DNA of 5,541 bases from Clostridia bacterium (GCA_017420845.1 JAFQOC010000337.1:1-5541); one strand, 5' to 3'; numbered from the stretch's first letter, positions 1 to 5,541 are shown. Program-made: numbers and translations. Notes: a model not told the origin generated them from the sequence alone.

Positions 1-291
1 AAGCTCCAAGTCATCTTCCGCCGATACAGTGGACTTTCCTACCACGATTTCATCAAGCAAGCCCGCGTAGAACGCGCACAAAGCTATCTGGCCTTTACGG
101 GTCTGAAGCTCTCGGAGATTGCCTTTCGCCTCGGGTTCAGCACCGAACAGCATTTCTACCGTTTCTTTAAGCGGGAGACCGGCGAGGCTCCTGCGGATTT
201 TCGAAAGAGTACCGTGAAGGGGCGTAAGGATGCCTTTGCGAGGCTGGCTATGGTCGCTGCGGGTGATCCCGGGTGCTATGCGGTGAAATAG
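1..291 (+). CDS. AraC-family transcriptional regulator, C-terminal DNA-binding end (5' truncated)
   Basis: This reading frame is open from the first base and ends at TAG 289-291, leaving 96 residues of a protein whose start lies outside the window. Seen: residues 3-12 (QVIFRRYSGL) match the end of the first helix-turn-helix of the AraC/XylS domain (family pattern 'LFKKxTG'). FIKQARVERAQSYL (about 18-31) matches the linker helix, and LSEIAFRLGFSTEQHFYRFFKRETGEAP (about 37-64) is the hallmark second helix-turn-helix. About 30 residues follow the domain as an unremarkable tail. Family knowledge: such proteins bind DNA as transcription activators or repressors, usually with an N-terminal ligand or response-regulator domain, which is not visible here, so the signal is unknown. 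A terminator directly after the stop separates it from the downstream operon. Whether it regulates that operon cannot be told. Confidence 0.93.
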   Translation, partial: KLQVIFRRYSGLSYHDFIKQARVERAQSYLAFTGLKLSEIAFRLGFSTEQHFYRFFKRETGEAPADFRKSTVKGRKDAFARLAMVAAGDPGCYAVK

Positions 292-304
292 TCATTGAAT
301 ATGG

Positions 305-336
305 AAGAACAGTCAGAAATTGGCTGTTCTTTTTTT
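305..336 (+). terminator. Rho-independent terminator after the AraC-family gene
   Basis: Arms AGAACAGTCA (306-315) and TGGCTGTTCT (321-330) pair over 10 positions with one G-U wobble around a GAAAT loop; A305-T331 extends the stem by one pair. The 3' arm runs into a tract of seven T (330-336). The stem begins 14 bases after the AraC-family stop codon, as expected for an intrinsic terminator of that gene. The stem is only moderately GC-rich, but its shape and position are classic. Confidence 0.9.
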
Positions 337-387
337 ACGCTCCCGGTGAAATCGTGCCAATGGGATATTTTTTTGTTTCTTGCATTA

Positions 388-396
388 TGTTACAAT
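388..396 (+). promoter_or_regulatory. Probable extended -10 promoter of the sigma factor/lipoprotein operon
   Basis: TGTTACAAT gives the TGn extension followed by TACAAT (391-396), one mismatch from TATAAT. At the normal spacing upstream there is only a T-rich tract (about 366-378) and no good TTGACA box, which an extended -10 promoter can tolerate. The surrounding sequence is strongly AT-rich compared with the flanking genes. Transcription would start near 403 and give a leader of about 90 bases before the sigma factor ATG. It is the best promoter candidate between the terminator at 305-336 and the ATG at 495. An additional promoter read by the operon's own sigma factor may exist but could not be recognised. 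Confidence 0.55.
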
Positions 397-402
397 AAAA
401 AA

Positions 403-420
403 TGAGAAAATATTTTCACA
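403..420 (+). promoter_or_regulatory. Near-perfect 18-base palindrome, candidate operator at the transcription start
   Basis: TGAGAAAATATTTTCACA contains a perfect 12-base palindrome GAAAATATTTTC (406-417). The symmetry extends outwards after one symmetrical mismatch (A405/A418) to pairs G404-C419 and T403-A420. It begins 7 bases after the proposed -10 box and so would overlap the start point, a usual place for a repressor operator. The sequence is AT-rich, where short palindromes can arise by chance, and no regulator is identified. As RNA it would form only a weak hairpin with no loop, so a DNA-binding role is the more reasonable reading. Confidence 0.35.
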
Positions 421-480
421 AAAATGACACAAAACCGAAAAAAGCGTGGACATAGTAAGTAGGACAAAAAACAAGCGAAA

Positions 481-490
481 AAGGAGGTGA
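481..490 (+). promoter_or_regulatory. Consensus Shine-Dalgarno sequence of the sigma factor gene
   Basis: AAGGAGGTGA matches the anti-Shine-Dalgarno region of 16S rRNA over its full 10 bases. It is separated from the ATG at 495 by GCGC, which puts the GGAGG core 7 bases from the start codon. This is an unusually complete match for a regulator and fixes the start of the gene. Confidence 0.85.
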
Positions 491-494
491 GCGC

Positions 495-1091
495 ATGGGG
501 CGGTTCAATAAGCGAAAAGGCCAATCCAAGCAGACGGATGAGAAAATAATAAGCCTATATTGGAAACGCGACGAGCAGGCTATCGCGTTGACTGCCGAAG
601 TTTACGGCCGTTGTCTCTATAGCATCGCTTATAATCTGCTTCACGACGAGTGCGATACCGAGGAGACGGTGAATGACACATATTTGGATGCTTGGAAGAG
701 CATCCCACCGGCACGCCCCGATTGTCTATTAGCCTTTTTGACCAAGATCGTGCGTGGAAATGCCATTAACACTTACAAGAGCCGTACCCGCTCACGTCAC
801 ATTCCGCCAAGCATGATGGTCTCTCTAGCAGAACTGGACACCGTATTGGGGAGCGACTCGGATGACCCGACAGGCGGTGAATCGAAGCAAATATCCGATG
901 CCATCAGTGGCTATCTCTACACGCAAACCGAGCGTGCGCGCAATATATTTATTTACCGCTACTACTGCTCGGACACCGTGAAACGCATTGCGGGCATGAT
1001 GAAGATCAGCGAATCTACCGTAAACCGTGAGCTGTCCCGTATGCGGGATGAATTGCGAGAGTATTTGAAGAAGGAGGGAATTTACGTATGA
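495..1091 (+). CDS. ECF-like sigma-70 family RNA polymerase sigma factor
   Basis: A 198-residue protein of the size usual for extracytoplasmic-function sigma factors, which direct RNA polymerase to a small regulon. Seen: a charged N-terminus (1-20); a sigma region 2 at about 25-100 with YSIAYNLLHDECDTEETVNDTYLDAWKS split over 42-69, then IPPARP (70-75), with FLTKIVRGNAINTYKSR (81-97) as the DNA-melting part; a variable linker rich in Asp, Ser and Gly (about 103-132); and a sigma region 4 at about 133-192. Its helix-turn-helix is near 160-187 (TVKRIAGMMKISESTVNREL). Regions 1 and 3 of housekeeping sigma factors are absent. The start is fixed by the strong ribosome binding site at 481-490. It overlaps the next gene by 4 bases (ATGA, 1088-1091), the usual arrangement for a sigma factor and its cognate membrane regulator. 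The exact ECF group and target promoters are not determinable here. Confidence 0.93.
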   Translation: MGRFNKRKGQSKQTDEKIISLYWKRDEQAIALTAEVYGRCLYSIAYNLLHDECDTEETVNDTYLDAWKSIPPARPDCLLAFLTKIVRGNAINTYKSRTRSRHIPPSMMVSLAELDTVLGSDSDDPTGGESKQISDAISGYLYTQTERARNIFIYRYYCSDTVKRIAGMMKISESTVNRELSRMRDELREYLKKEGIYV

Positions 1092-2335
1092 AGCATGAAA
1101 AGAAATACGAGATATTGAGCGGTCTTGATGAAAGGCTTTTGGAGGATGCTTTGCGCAACCGTGAAGAAATGATGCGTCCGACCGTCAATAGACGAACTGA
1201 AAGATTTCGCCGTGTGGTGCTATTGTGCGCCTGCCTGACCTTGCTGTGCGCAAGTCTTGTGGTTATGGGCGTGGTAGGATTGTCCATGGTGACGGGTGAT
1301 AGACCCGGCGAGACAGAAACGCAACAAGAAACCCCGCCGCATTCGGAGCTTTCGGATAGTCAGCTTCTTGCCCTTGGCGAGGAAAGCCATTCCCTTATTA
1401 CTCTCGGCATACAGGAAACTAAGGACGATACTTTGGCTTCCGCCGAGATGATGGAGAACATCTTCGACCTGCCTGCCCAGATCATCAGCTTCCACGCCTC
1501 GCCCGACGAGACTGTGACCATTTACCCCGGTAGAGGTGCCGTTCAGGAGGTGATGGAGTGTCCTCACACAGGGCGTGACCGCTACTGCTTTGCCCACGTG
1601 GGACGGTTGGCCGACACCCAGGACGAATATTGTCACATTGTTGAGCCCTTCCTGCAATACTATGTTTACTCGGATGCTCTGGCCGGTACACCATTAACTG
1701 TAGCGGGGGATGCGAAAGTAGTCTGGCAGTTCTACGTCAAAGACAAGGACTATGACAAGCCCGACCAGCTCAACTACGTGGTGCGCAACAAGGATGGTAA
1801 CGTTACGGGTGTGGGGAGCATTTACGTGGATACCCGCCCGCTGTTCAAGGCTGAAAATAAAGTGGGGCAATTGCGCTATGAGTTAATGCTTCGCCGCTGT
1901 GTGTTTCTGGGCAGCCGTACCTACACCCGTGAGGACGGTATGACCGACGAGTACGCCGCACGGCTCTTTGATCTCTACGCCACCCGCGCCGAAGAAGCAA
2001 CCGAGGGGCTGTTCGACGAGCTTACCGTGCAGGAGCGCATGATTCTCACCCGCGCCTCTCTGTTCAATGCTGTCCTTTCGGACGGGCGGATCACCGGCTA
2101 CAAGTTTTCCTCGGTGGGCTATGATCTTGAAAATCCCGCATACCTGCTTACTATGTATGGTACCGAAAAAAGCTATTTCCTCTGCCTCGATGGCTGGTAC
2201 CCCGTGATCGAGGTCTGTCCTCACCCCGACTACAAGTGGGAATGGATCCTTCTCACGGACGGCCGCAGGGTGATTATACGTGACAATAACTGGTATTTTG
2301 AAGAAAATTCCGACACCCAATTTGAAGCAACGTAA
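1088..2335 (+). CDS. Single-pass membrane protein, probable anti-sigma factor/sensor of the adjacent sigma factor
   Basis: A 415-residue protein with three parts. Residues 1-42 are charged and cytoplasmic and hold LSGLDERLLEDALRNREE (10-27), an acidic amphipathic stretch resembling the 'ldd.yieea' segment seen in clostridial proteins encoded next to such sigma factors. Residues about 43-68 form one transmembrane helix preceded by RRTERFRR (positive-inside). Residues about 70-415 are extracytoplasmic, with a polar linker (70-90) and then a folded region not assigned to any known family. This outer part has clustered Cys and His: C158, H160, C167, H170, C182, H183, plus a second CPH at 377-379. 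The ribosome binding site AAGGAGG (1071-1077) lies inside the sigma gene, and the 4-base overlap implies translational coupling. Inference: the N-terminus binds the sigma factor and the outer part senses a signal. No zinc-binding anti-sigma (ZAS) motif or recognised anti-sigma domain is seen, so the role rests on context and topology. A surface protein merely co-expressed with the sigma factor is the main alternative. Confidence 0.72.
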   Translation: MKHEKKYEILSGLDERLLEDALRNREEMMRPTVNRRTERFRRVVLLCACLTLLCASLVVMGVVGLSMVTGDRPGETETQQETPPHSELSDSQLLALGEESHSLITLGIQETKDDTLASAEMMENIFDLPAQIISFHASPDETVTIYPGRGAVQEVMECPHTGRDRYCFAHVGRLADTQDEYCHIVEPFLQYYVYSDALAGTPLTVAGDAKVVWQFYVKDKDYDKPDQLNYVVRNKDGNVTGVGSIYVDTRPLFKAENKVGQLRYELMLRRCVFLGSRTYTREDGMTDEYAARLFDLYATRAEEATEGLFDELTVQERMILTRASLFNAVLSDGRITGYKFSSVGYDLENPAYLLTMYGTEKSYFLCLDGWYPVIEVCPHPDYKWEWILLTDGRRVIIRDNNWYFEENSDTQFEAT

Positions 2336-2339
2336 GGAG
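2334..2339 (+). promoter_or_regulatory. Shine-Dalgarno sequence deciding the start of the first LRR lipoprotein
   Basis: AAGGAG overlaps the stop codon of the preceding gene and lies 6 bases before the ATG at 2346. The frame is open further upstream to a GTG at 2280, but that start has no ribosome binding site, lies inside the previous gene, and would put 22 residues before a textbook lipoprotein signal peptide. The ATG at 2346 is therefore chosen. Both downstream paralogues have the same AAAGGAGTA-type site and the same MKKLSLIL beginning. Confidence 0.88.
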
Positions 2340-2345
2340 ATATTC

Positions 2346-3929
2346 ATGAAGAAATTATCTTTGATCCTTGCCGCCCTCATACTCACAGGTAGCATGGCGG
2401 CCTGTACCCGTGAGACTGTTTCCTCAACCGATACCGATATAAGTACCGAATCCCCATCGGATACGGATGAAACAACAACCCAAGGCGAAAATCCTGAAAC
2501 ACCATCCGCAAATAAGCTCCGCGACAGCATAGCCGATCTTGTTCAAGTCCCGGATACTCCCGTGACACATCCCCCCATCGACCCTGCCGATTATGGAACC
2601 CAGCCCAGCGAGGGCTTGGAATACACACTAACGGGAAATTACTACACCGTTGTGGGCATGGGCACCTGTACCGATGCAAAACTGGTGATCCCCGCCGAAT
2701 ATGAAGGAAAGCCTGTGAAGGCCATTGGTGATTATGCTTTTGCGGTGTACGATGAAGAAAAGCGGGCCTATTTCGGTTATGATACCATTACCAGCGTGGT
2801 GGTGTCAGAGGGCATCGAATCCGTTGGCAGCTCTGCTTTTTTTCGGTGTATGAATATGCGGAACATTCAATTGCCCGATACCTTGAAGAAAATCGATGGC
2901 GGAGTTTTCAACGGGTGTTCAAGCCTTGTGGAATTGACCATCCCCGAGGGAATCACGCAATTAGGGCATCATTTTGCCACCGAATGCAGAAGCCTGCAAA
3001 GGGTTACGCTCCCCTCTACCCTAAAAAGCATTGGTCAGGATGCCTTTTCCTATTGCGGCAGTCTGTATGAGATCAATCTTCCCGTTGGACTGACAGCCAT
3101 CGGCGGAGAGGCTTTCCGTGCTTGCTTTTCCTTAAAGACCATTCATCTTCCCGCAACCATCCGTGATATAAACGGTACATCCTTGCGATCCGATTTGGAC
3201 GTGGAGTGCCAAAAAAACTTTGGTCATGACAGCCCGGCGGGATTTCGGGAGCAAGGATATTCCGAGGGAGACATCTACCCCAACGGCTTCATTCATCATC
3301 TGTACTTTGACGGAACGCTGGAGGAATATCTGGACCTGGTCGAATACCGAAACGAAAGATCAGCCAGCTTGGGAGGAAGCTTTCTGCCCTATGCCGTGAA
3401 TTTCTATATCGACGGCGAATTGGTTGAATATCTGACCTTGCCGGACGGGATTACTGACCTGCCCACGGCTGCCTTTGTTGGCTGTCAGAGCTTGAAAGGT
3501 GTGATCCTCCCCGATACATTTTGTACTGCGGGTGTTGCCGATCAAGAGGCCGAATGGACTGCATGGAAGAGCTTTCTGTTCATGAATTGCCCCAATCTGG
3601 AATGGGTTGTGATCGAGTCGCCCATTCCCGCAGACTATATTGATGAGCAGGATGCTGCTAATGATTATGATGATGTGGTGATCAATTGGCTGAACAGAAA
3701 TTTTTATTGCCGATCCGAAATCAAGAATCCGATGGGGGACGAGCCGTATTTACTGTCTACAGTTCAAAATCGTCATTTCTATCTTACCGCTACCAATGAG
3801 GAGGCCAAGGATTACATGGAAGAATACTTACGCGCTTCACAGGACTATTACGAGGTCTCCGTAGAAGCTCATTATGCAGGCGAGTGGCACTACGATGAGA
3901 ATGGTCATCCTGTTCCCAATGAAAAATAA
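2346..3929 (+). CDS. Secreted BspA-type leucine-rich-repeat lipoprotein, first of the array
   Basis: 527 residues. Residues 1-20 are a lipoprotein signal peptide (MKK, hydrophobic core, lipobox MAAC; C20 would be lipidated), so the protein should be anchored on the outer face of the membrane. Residues 21-60 are a Ser/Thr/Asp/Glu-rich linker. Residues 63-128 form a block nearly identical in the next gene (ADLVQVPDTP ... KPVKAIG). Five exact 23-residue LRR units of the LRR_5/BspA pattern (IxxIgxxAFxxCxxLxxIxLPxx) begin at 157, 180, 203, 226 and 249, with a degenerate sixth at 272. An insert follows (about 290-351, IHHLYFDGT at 316-324), then NFYIDGELVEYLTLPDG (352-368) and one or two more irregular repeats (369-425). 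The C-terminal part (about 440-527) has no recognised fold and ends in GEWHYDENGHPVPNEK. Family knowledge: such proteins often mediate binding to host or other surfaces, but the ligand here is unknown. Linkage 10 bases after the sensor gene suggests co-expression with the sigma factor. It is not an internalin-type cell-wall protein: no LPxTG is present. Confidence 0.9.
   Translation: MKKLSLILAALILTGSMAACTRETVSSTDTDISTESPSDTDETTTQGENPETPSANKLRDSIADLVQVPDTPVTHPPIDPADYGTQPSEGLEYTLTGNYYTVVGMGTCTDAKLVIPAEYEGKPVKAIGDYAFAVYDEEKRAYFGYDTITSVVVSEGIESVGSSAFFRCMNMRNIQLPDTLKKIDGGVFNGCSSLVELTIPEGITQLGHHFATECRSLQRVTLPSTLKSIGQDAFSYCGSLYEINLPVGLTAIGGEAFRACFSLKTIHLPATIRDINGTSLRSDLDVECQKNFGHDSPAGFREQGYSEGDIYPNGFIHHLYFDGTLEEYLDLVEYRNERSASLGGSFLPYAVNFYIDGELVEYLTLPDGITDLPTAAFVGCQSLKGVILPDTFCTAGVADQEAEWTAWKSFLFMNCPNLEWVVIESPIPADYIDEQDAANDYDDVVINWLNRNFYCRSEIKNPMGDEPYLLSTVQNRHFYLTATNEEAKDYMEEYLRASQDYYEVSVEAHYAGEWHYDENGHPVPNEK
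2532..2729 (+). repeat. Conserved N-terminal block, copy 1 (partner at 4116-4313)
   Basis: These 66 codons encode the segment from ADLVQVPDTP to KPVKAIG directly before the leucine-rich repeats. Compared with 4116-4313, 64 of 66 residues are identical (changes D to E and T to K), while 24 further codons differ silently. The block follows the flexible linker after the lipidated cysteine and includes the N-terminal cap of the LRR domain. Confidence 0.85.
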
Positions 3930-3941
3930 AGGAGTACTCTT

Positions 3942-5447
3942 ATGAAAAAACTATCGCTCATTCTCTCCGCCCTTCTGCTCATAAGCACTATGACAGCCTG
4001 CACCAGCAAGCCCTCACAGCCTGCCGATACCACCGTGGCCGCCGAAGCACCGACTAACACCGAAACAGTATTACCCCCGGAAGATAATGCCTCCAATAAA
4101 GCCTACCCCAGCGTAGCCGACCTCGTCCAAGTCCCTGACACCCCCGTGACCCATCCCCCTATTGAGCCCGCCGATTATGGAACTCAGCCTAGCGAGGGCT
4201 TGGAATATAAGCTGACGGGAAACTACTACACCGTCGTGGGTATGGGCACATGCACCGATGCGAAACTGGTGATCCCCGCCGAATATGAGGGAAAGCCTGT
4301 GAAGGCGATCGGAAGCACCGCTTTCGTTTCTTACAACAGTGCGACACAGACCTACGATTCCAATACCACTGTAACGAGTATTGTTCTCCCCGAAGGAATT
4401 GAGTCCATTGAAGATTCGGCCTTTTTCAAATGTCATGGTTTACGAAATATACAGTTGCCCTTGACGCTGAAACGCATGGGACAGCAAGCGTTTGATGAAT
4501 GTACTGCTTTGGTTGAACTTTCCATTCCCGAGGGCATCACCGAAATTCCATCCTTCTTTGCCTATTACTGTACGAGCCTTCAAAAGGTCGTATTACCTTC
4601 AACGATCAAGACCATAGGTCAGGATGCTTTTCGTGGCTGTGAAAGTCTGTATGAGATCCATTTGCCCGACGGCTTGGAAACTATAAAAAATGGAGCCTTT
4701 CGCGGGACGAATTCCTTGAAGACCATCCACATTCCTTCATCCATTCAAAGCATTTCGGGCGAGAGCTTTCGGAATGAATCGGATGTGATGTATATGAAGG
4801 GCTTGGGGGAGGTCATTCCTGAGGGACACGAGCACGGTGAGATTCGTCCCGAGGGATGGATTCATCATATGTATTTTGACGGAACCATGGAGCAGTTTTT
4901 TTCGTTGGTTCAGAACGAAAGTTATACATCTCCCATGTTCCGTTTCGCAGTAAATTTCTATATTGATGGAGTATTAGTGGAATACGTGCATATACCCGAT
5001 CATATTACGAGCATCCCGGCAGGTACATTCAGTGAATGCCAAAGCCTGAAAGGAGTAAGCCTGTCAAGTGAGCTGATAGACACCGAACAGTGGGAGTCAG
5101 CCTTTGCGAATTGTCCGAATTTGGAGTGGATCGTTGCTCGGGGAGACTTGCCTACAGACCGCCCGGTATATGATCCCGCCGGAAACTTCGATCATTGGTC
5201 AAGCTGGCTTATGTATAATTTTCATGCGATCGCACAGCCCAAGGATAAAAAGCAAGTAGCCGTATATTACAGTACATTATCATCGCGTTGTCTGTATGTT
5301 TCCGCTTCTGAAAGTCAAGCAGCCGATTACGTGACTGGGTACTTGCAACAAAGTAATGAAAGTGAAATCTATGTGAAAGTTATGGTTTATTATCAAGGCG
5401 AGTGGCACTACGACGAGAATGGCCATCCTGTCCCTAATGAAGAATAA
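3942..5447 (+). CDS. Secreted BspA-type leucine-rich-repeat lipoprotein, second of the array
   Basis: 501 residues, a paralogue of the preceding gene across its whole length. The signal peptide ends in the lipobox MTAC (C20). A Pro/Thr/Glu/Ala-rich linker (21-55) follows, then the shared block 59-124 (64 of 66 residues identical to the upstream copy). Five 23-residue LRR units start at 153, 176, 199, 222 and 245, followed by a degenerate one at 268. About 68 of 115 residues match the upstream units, with no gap. Next come an insert with IHHMYFDGT (307-315), NFYIDGVLVEYVHIPD (338-353), another repeat (355-377), CPNLEWIV (391-398) and a divergent C-terminal part closing with GEWHYDENGHPVPNEE. 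Length differences from the upstream copy (26 residues fewer) fall in the linker, the insert and the region after 372, not in the LRR core. The start ATG has AAAGGAG (3928-3934) overlapping the upstream stop, with a 12-base gap, so it is co-transcribed. It is likely anchored on the outer membrane face; its ligand is unknown. Confidence 0.9.
   Translation: MKKLSLILSALLLISTMTACTSKPSQPADTTVAAEAPTNTETVLPPEDNASNKAYPSVADLVQVPDTPVTHPPIEPADYGTQPSEGLEYKLTGNYYTVVGMGTCTDAKLVIPAEYEGKPVKAIGSTAFVSYNSATQTYDSNTTVTSIVLPEGIESIEDSAFFKCHGLRNIQLPLTLKRMGQQAFDECTALVELSIPEGITEIPSFFAYYCTSLQKVVLPSTIKTIGQDAFRGCESLYEIHLPDGLETIKNGAFRGTNSLKTIHIPSSIQSISGESFRNESDVMYMKGLGEVIPEGHEHGEIRPEGWIHHMYFDGTMEQFFSLVQNESYTSPMFRFAVNFYIDGVLVEYVHIPDHITSIPAGTFSECQSLKGVSLSSELIDTEQWESAFANCPNLEWIVARGDLPTDRPVYDPAGNFDHWSSWLMYNFHAIAQPKDKKQVAVYYSTLSSRCLYVSASESQAADYVTGYLQQSNESEIYVKVMVYYQGEWHYDENGHPVPNEE
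4116..4313 (+). repeat. Conserved N-terminal block, copy 2 (partner at 2532-2729)
   Basis: Second copy of the 66-codon block, in the same place relative to the LRR units (residues 59-124 of the second lipoprotein). The alignment to the first copy needs no gap. The upstream linker diverges completely, so the left boundary of conservation is sharp, near ADLVQV. Confidence 0.85.
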
Positions 5448-5459
5448 AGGAGTAAACAT

Positions 5460-5541
5460 ATGAAAAAGCTATCTCTTATCCTCGCGGCTCTCCTACTGAT
5501 CGGCAGCATCACCGCCTGCACCGATAACCCCGAACCGCCTG
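5460..5541 (+). CDS. Third LRR-lipoprotein paralogue, N-terminal fragment cut by the window end
   Basis: The ATG at 5460 follows AAAGGAG (5446-5452) and opens a frame to the last base, 27 whole codons. It encodes MKKLSLILAALLLIGSITAC, a lipoprotein signal peptide with lipobox ITAC and C20 as the lipidation site, then TDNPEPP, the beginning of a Pro-rich linker. The first eight residues are identical to those of both upstream paralogues, and the 12-base gap and ribosome binding site copy the previous junction. No repeat domain is within the window, so membership of the LRR family is inferred from the signal peptide, junction and position. It is cut by the window edge, with no sign of being broken. 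Confidence 0.8.
   Translation, partial: MKKLSLILAALLLIGSITACTDNPEPP

Larger units (their letters stand above)
2346..5541 (+). repeat. Tandem array of paralogous lipoprotein genes (at least three units)
   Basis: Start codons at 2346, 3942 and 5460 give unit lengths of 1596 and 1518 bases, each unit being one whole gene plus a 12-base spacer with its ribosome binding site. The junctions 3879-4004 and 5397-5522 align base for base without a gap over 126 bases, covering the C-terminal codons, stop, spacer and the next signal peptide. Copies differ at many silent positions, so the duplication is not recent. The array continues past the window. Confidence 0.85.

Noticed and set aside
431..449. ECF-type promoter reading of AAAACC followed by CGTGG
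   Set aside because: Only about 8 bases separate the two elements where about 16-17 are expected, so it cannot be a normal -35/-10 pair.
424..456. Possible second promoter: ATGACA (424-429) with CATAGT (451-456)
   Set aside because: Spacing is 21 bases and the -10 matches only 4 of 6. It is weaker than the extended -10 element at 388-396.
2280..2345. Upstream GTG start giving a 22-residue N-terminal extension of the first lipoprotein
   Set aside because: It lies inside the previous gene without a ribosome binding site and would bury the lipoprotein signal peptide. The ATG at 2346 has AAGGAG at correct spacing and matches the starts of both paralogues.
1883..2530. Open frame of about 215 codons on the - strand
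   Set aside because: It runs opposite two well-supported genes, has no ribosome binding site or recognisable domain, and spans their junction. It is an antisense shadow of the coding sequence, as are the shorter - strand frames at 1220-1657 and 4071-4436.
2846..3070. Small + strand frame inside the LRR region
   Set aside because: It is an out-of-frame shadow of the first lipoprotein gene. The LRR frame has clear 23-residue periodicity, while this one has no family resemblance or initiation signal.
2532..4313. Recent gene conversion as the cause of the near-identical N-terminal blocks
   Set aside because: Silent differences in 24 of 66 codons are far too many for a recent conversion; protein-level constraint explains the pattern better.
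1..5541. CRISPR array, tRNA/rRNA genes, transposase, phage genes
   Set aside because: No short regularly spaced repeats, no tRNA-like or rRNA-like sequence, and no mobile-element reading frames or terminal inverted repeats were seen. The only repeats are the paralogous genes and their LRR codons.

Overview
The window looks like a chromosomal segment of a low-to-mid GC Gram-positive anaerobe, most likely a gut-type Clostridia (Bacillota). Supporting signs are strong AAGGAG-type ribosome binding sites before almost every gene, a sigma factor carrying the NDTYLDAW..IPPARP signature common in clostridial ECF-like sigma factors, and BspA-type leucine-rich-repeat lipoproteins, which are abundant in gut Clostridia. 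The genus cannot be decided from the sequence. All genes lie on the + strand.

Layout. Positions 1-291 are the 3' end of an AraC-family transcription regulator, closed by a clear intrinsic terminator (305-336). A 158-base AT-rich gap (337-494) holds a probable extended -10 promoter (388-396), an 18-base near-palindrome at the expected transcription start (403-420) and a consensus Shine-Dalgarno sequence. There follows a tightly packed operon: an ECF-like sigma factor (495-1091); a single-pass membrane protein overlapping it by 4 bases, probably its anti-sigma factor or membrane sensor (1088-2335); and a tandem array of paralogous secreted LRR lipoproteins (2346-3929, 3942-5447, and a third starting at 5460 and cut by the window edge). 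Gaps between the operon genes are 10-12 bases and no terminator is seen among them.

How the genes may work together. The sigma factor and membrane protein look like a trans-membrane signalling pair: the membrane protein would hold the sigma factor through its cytoplasmic N-terminus and release it when its roughly 345-residue outer part senses something. The linked lipoproteins would sit on the outer face of the same membrane, as regulated surface products, as ligand-capturing partners of the sensor, or both. This is inferred from gene order and domain architecture.

The most notable pattern is in the paralogues. A 66-residue block after the lipoprotein linker is 97% identical in protein (64/66) although 24 codons differ synonymously. 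The last 15 residues before the terminal K/E are identical. The leucine-rich repeats between them are only about 59% identical. Constant ends with a diversified recognition-type centre suggest a set of related surface proteins with a shared attachment or partner interface and different targets.
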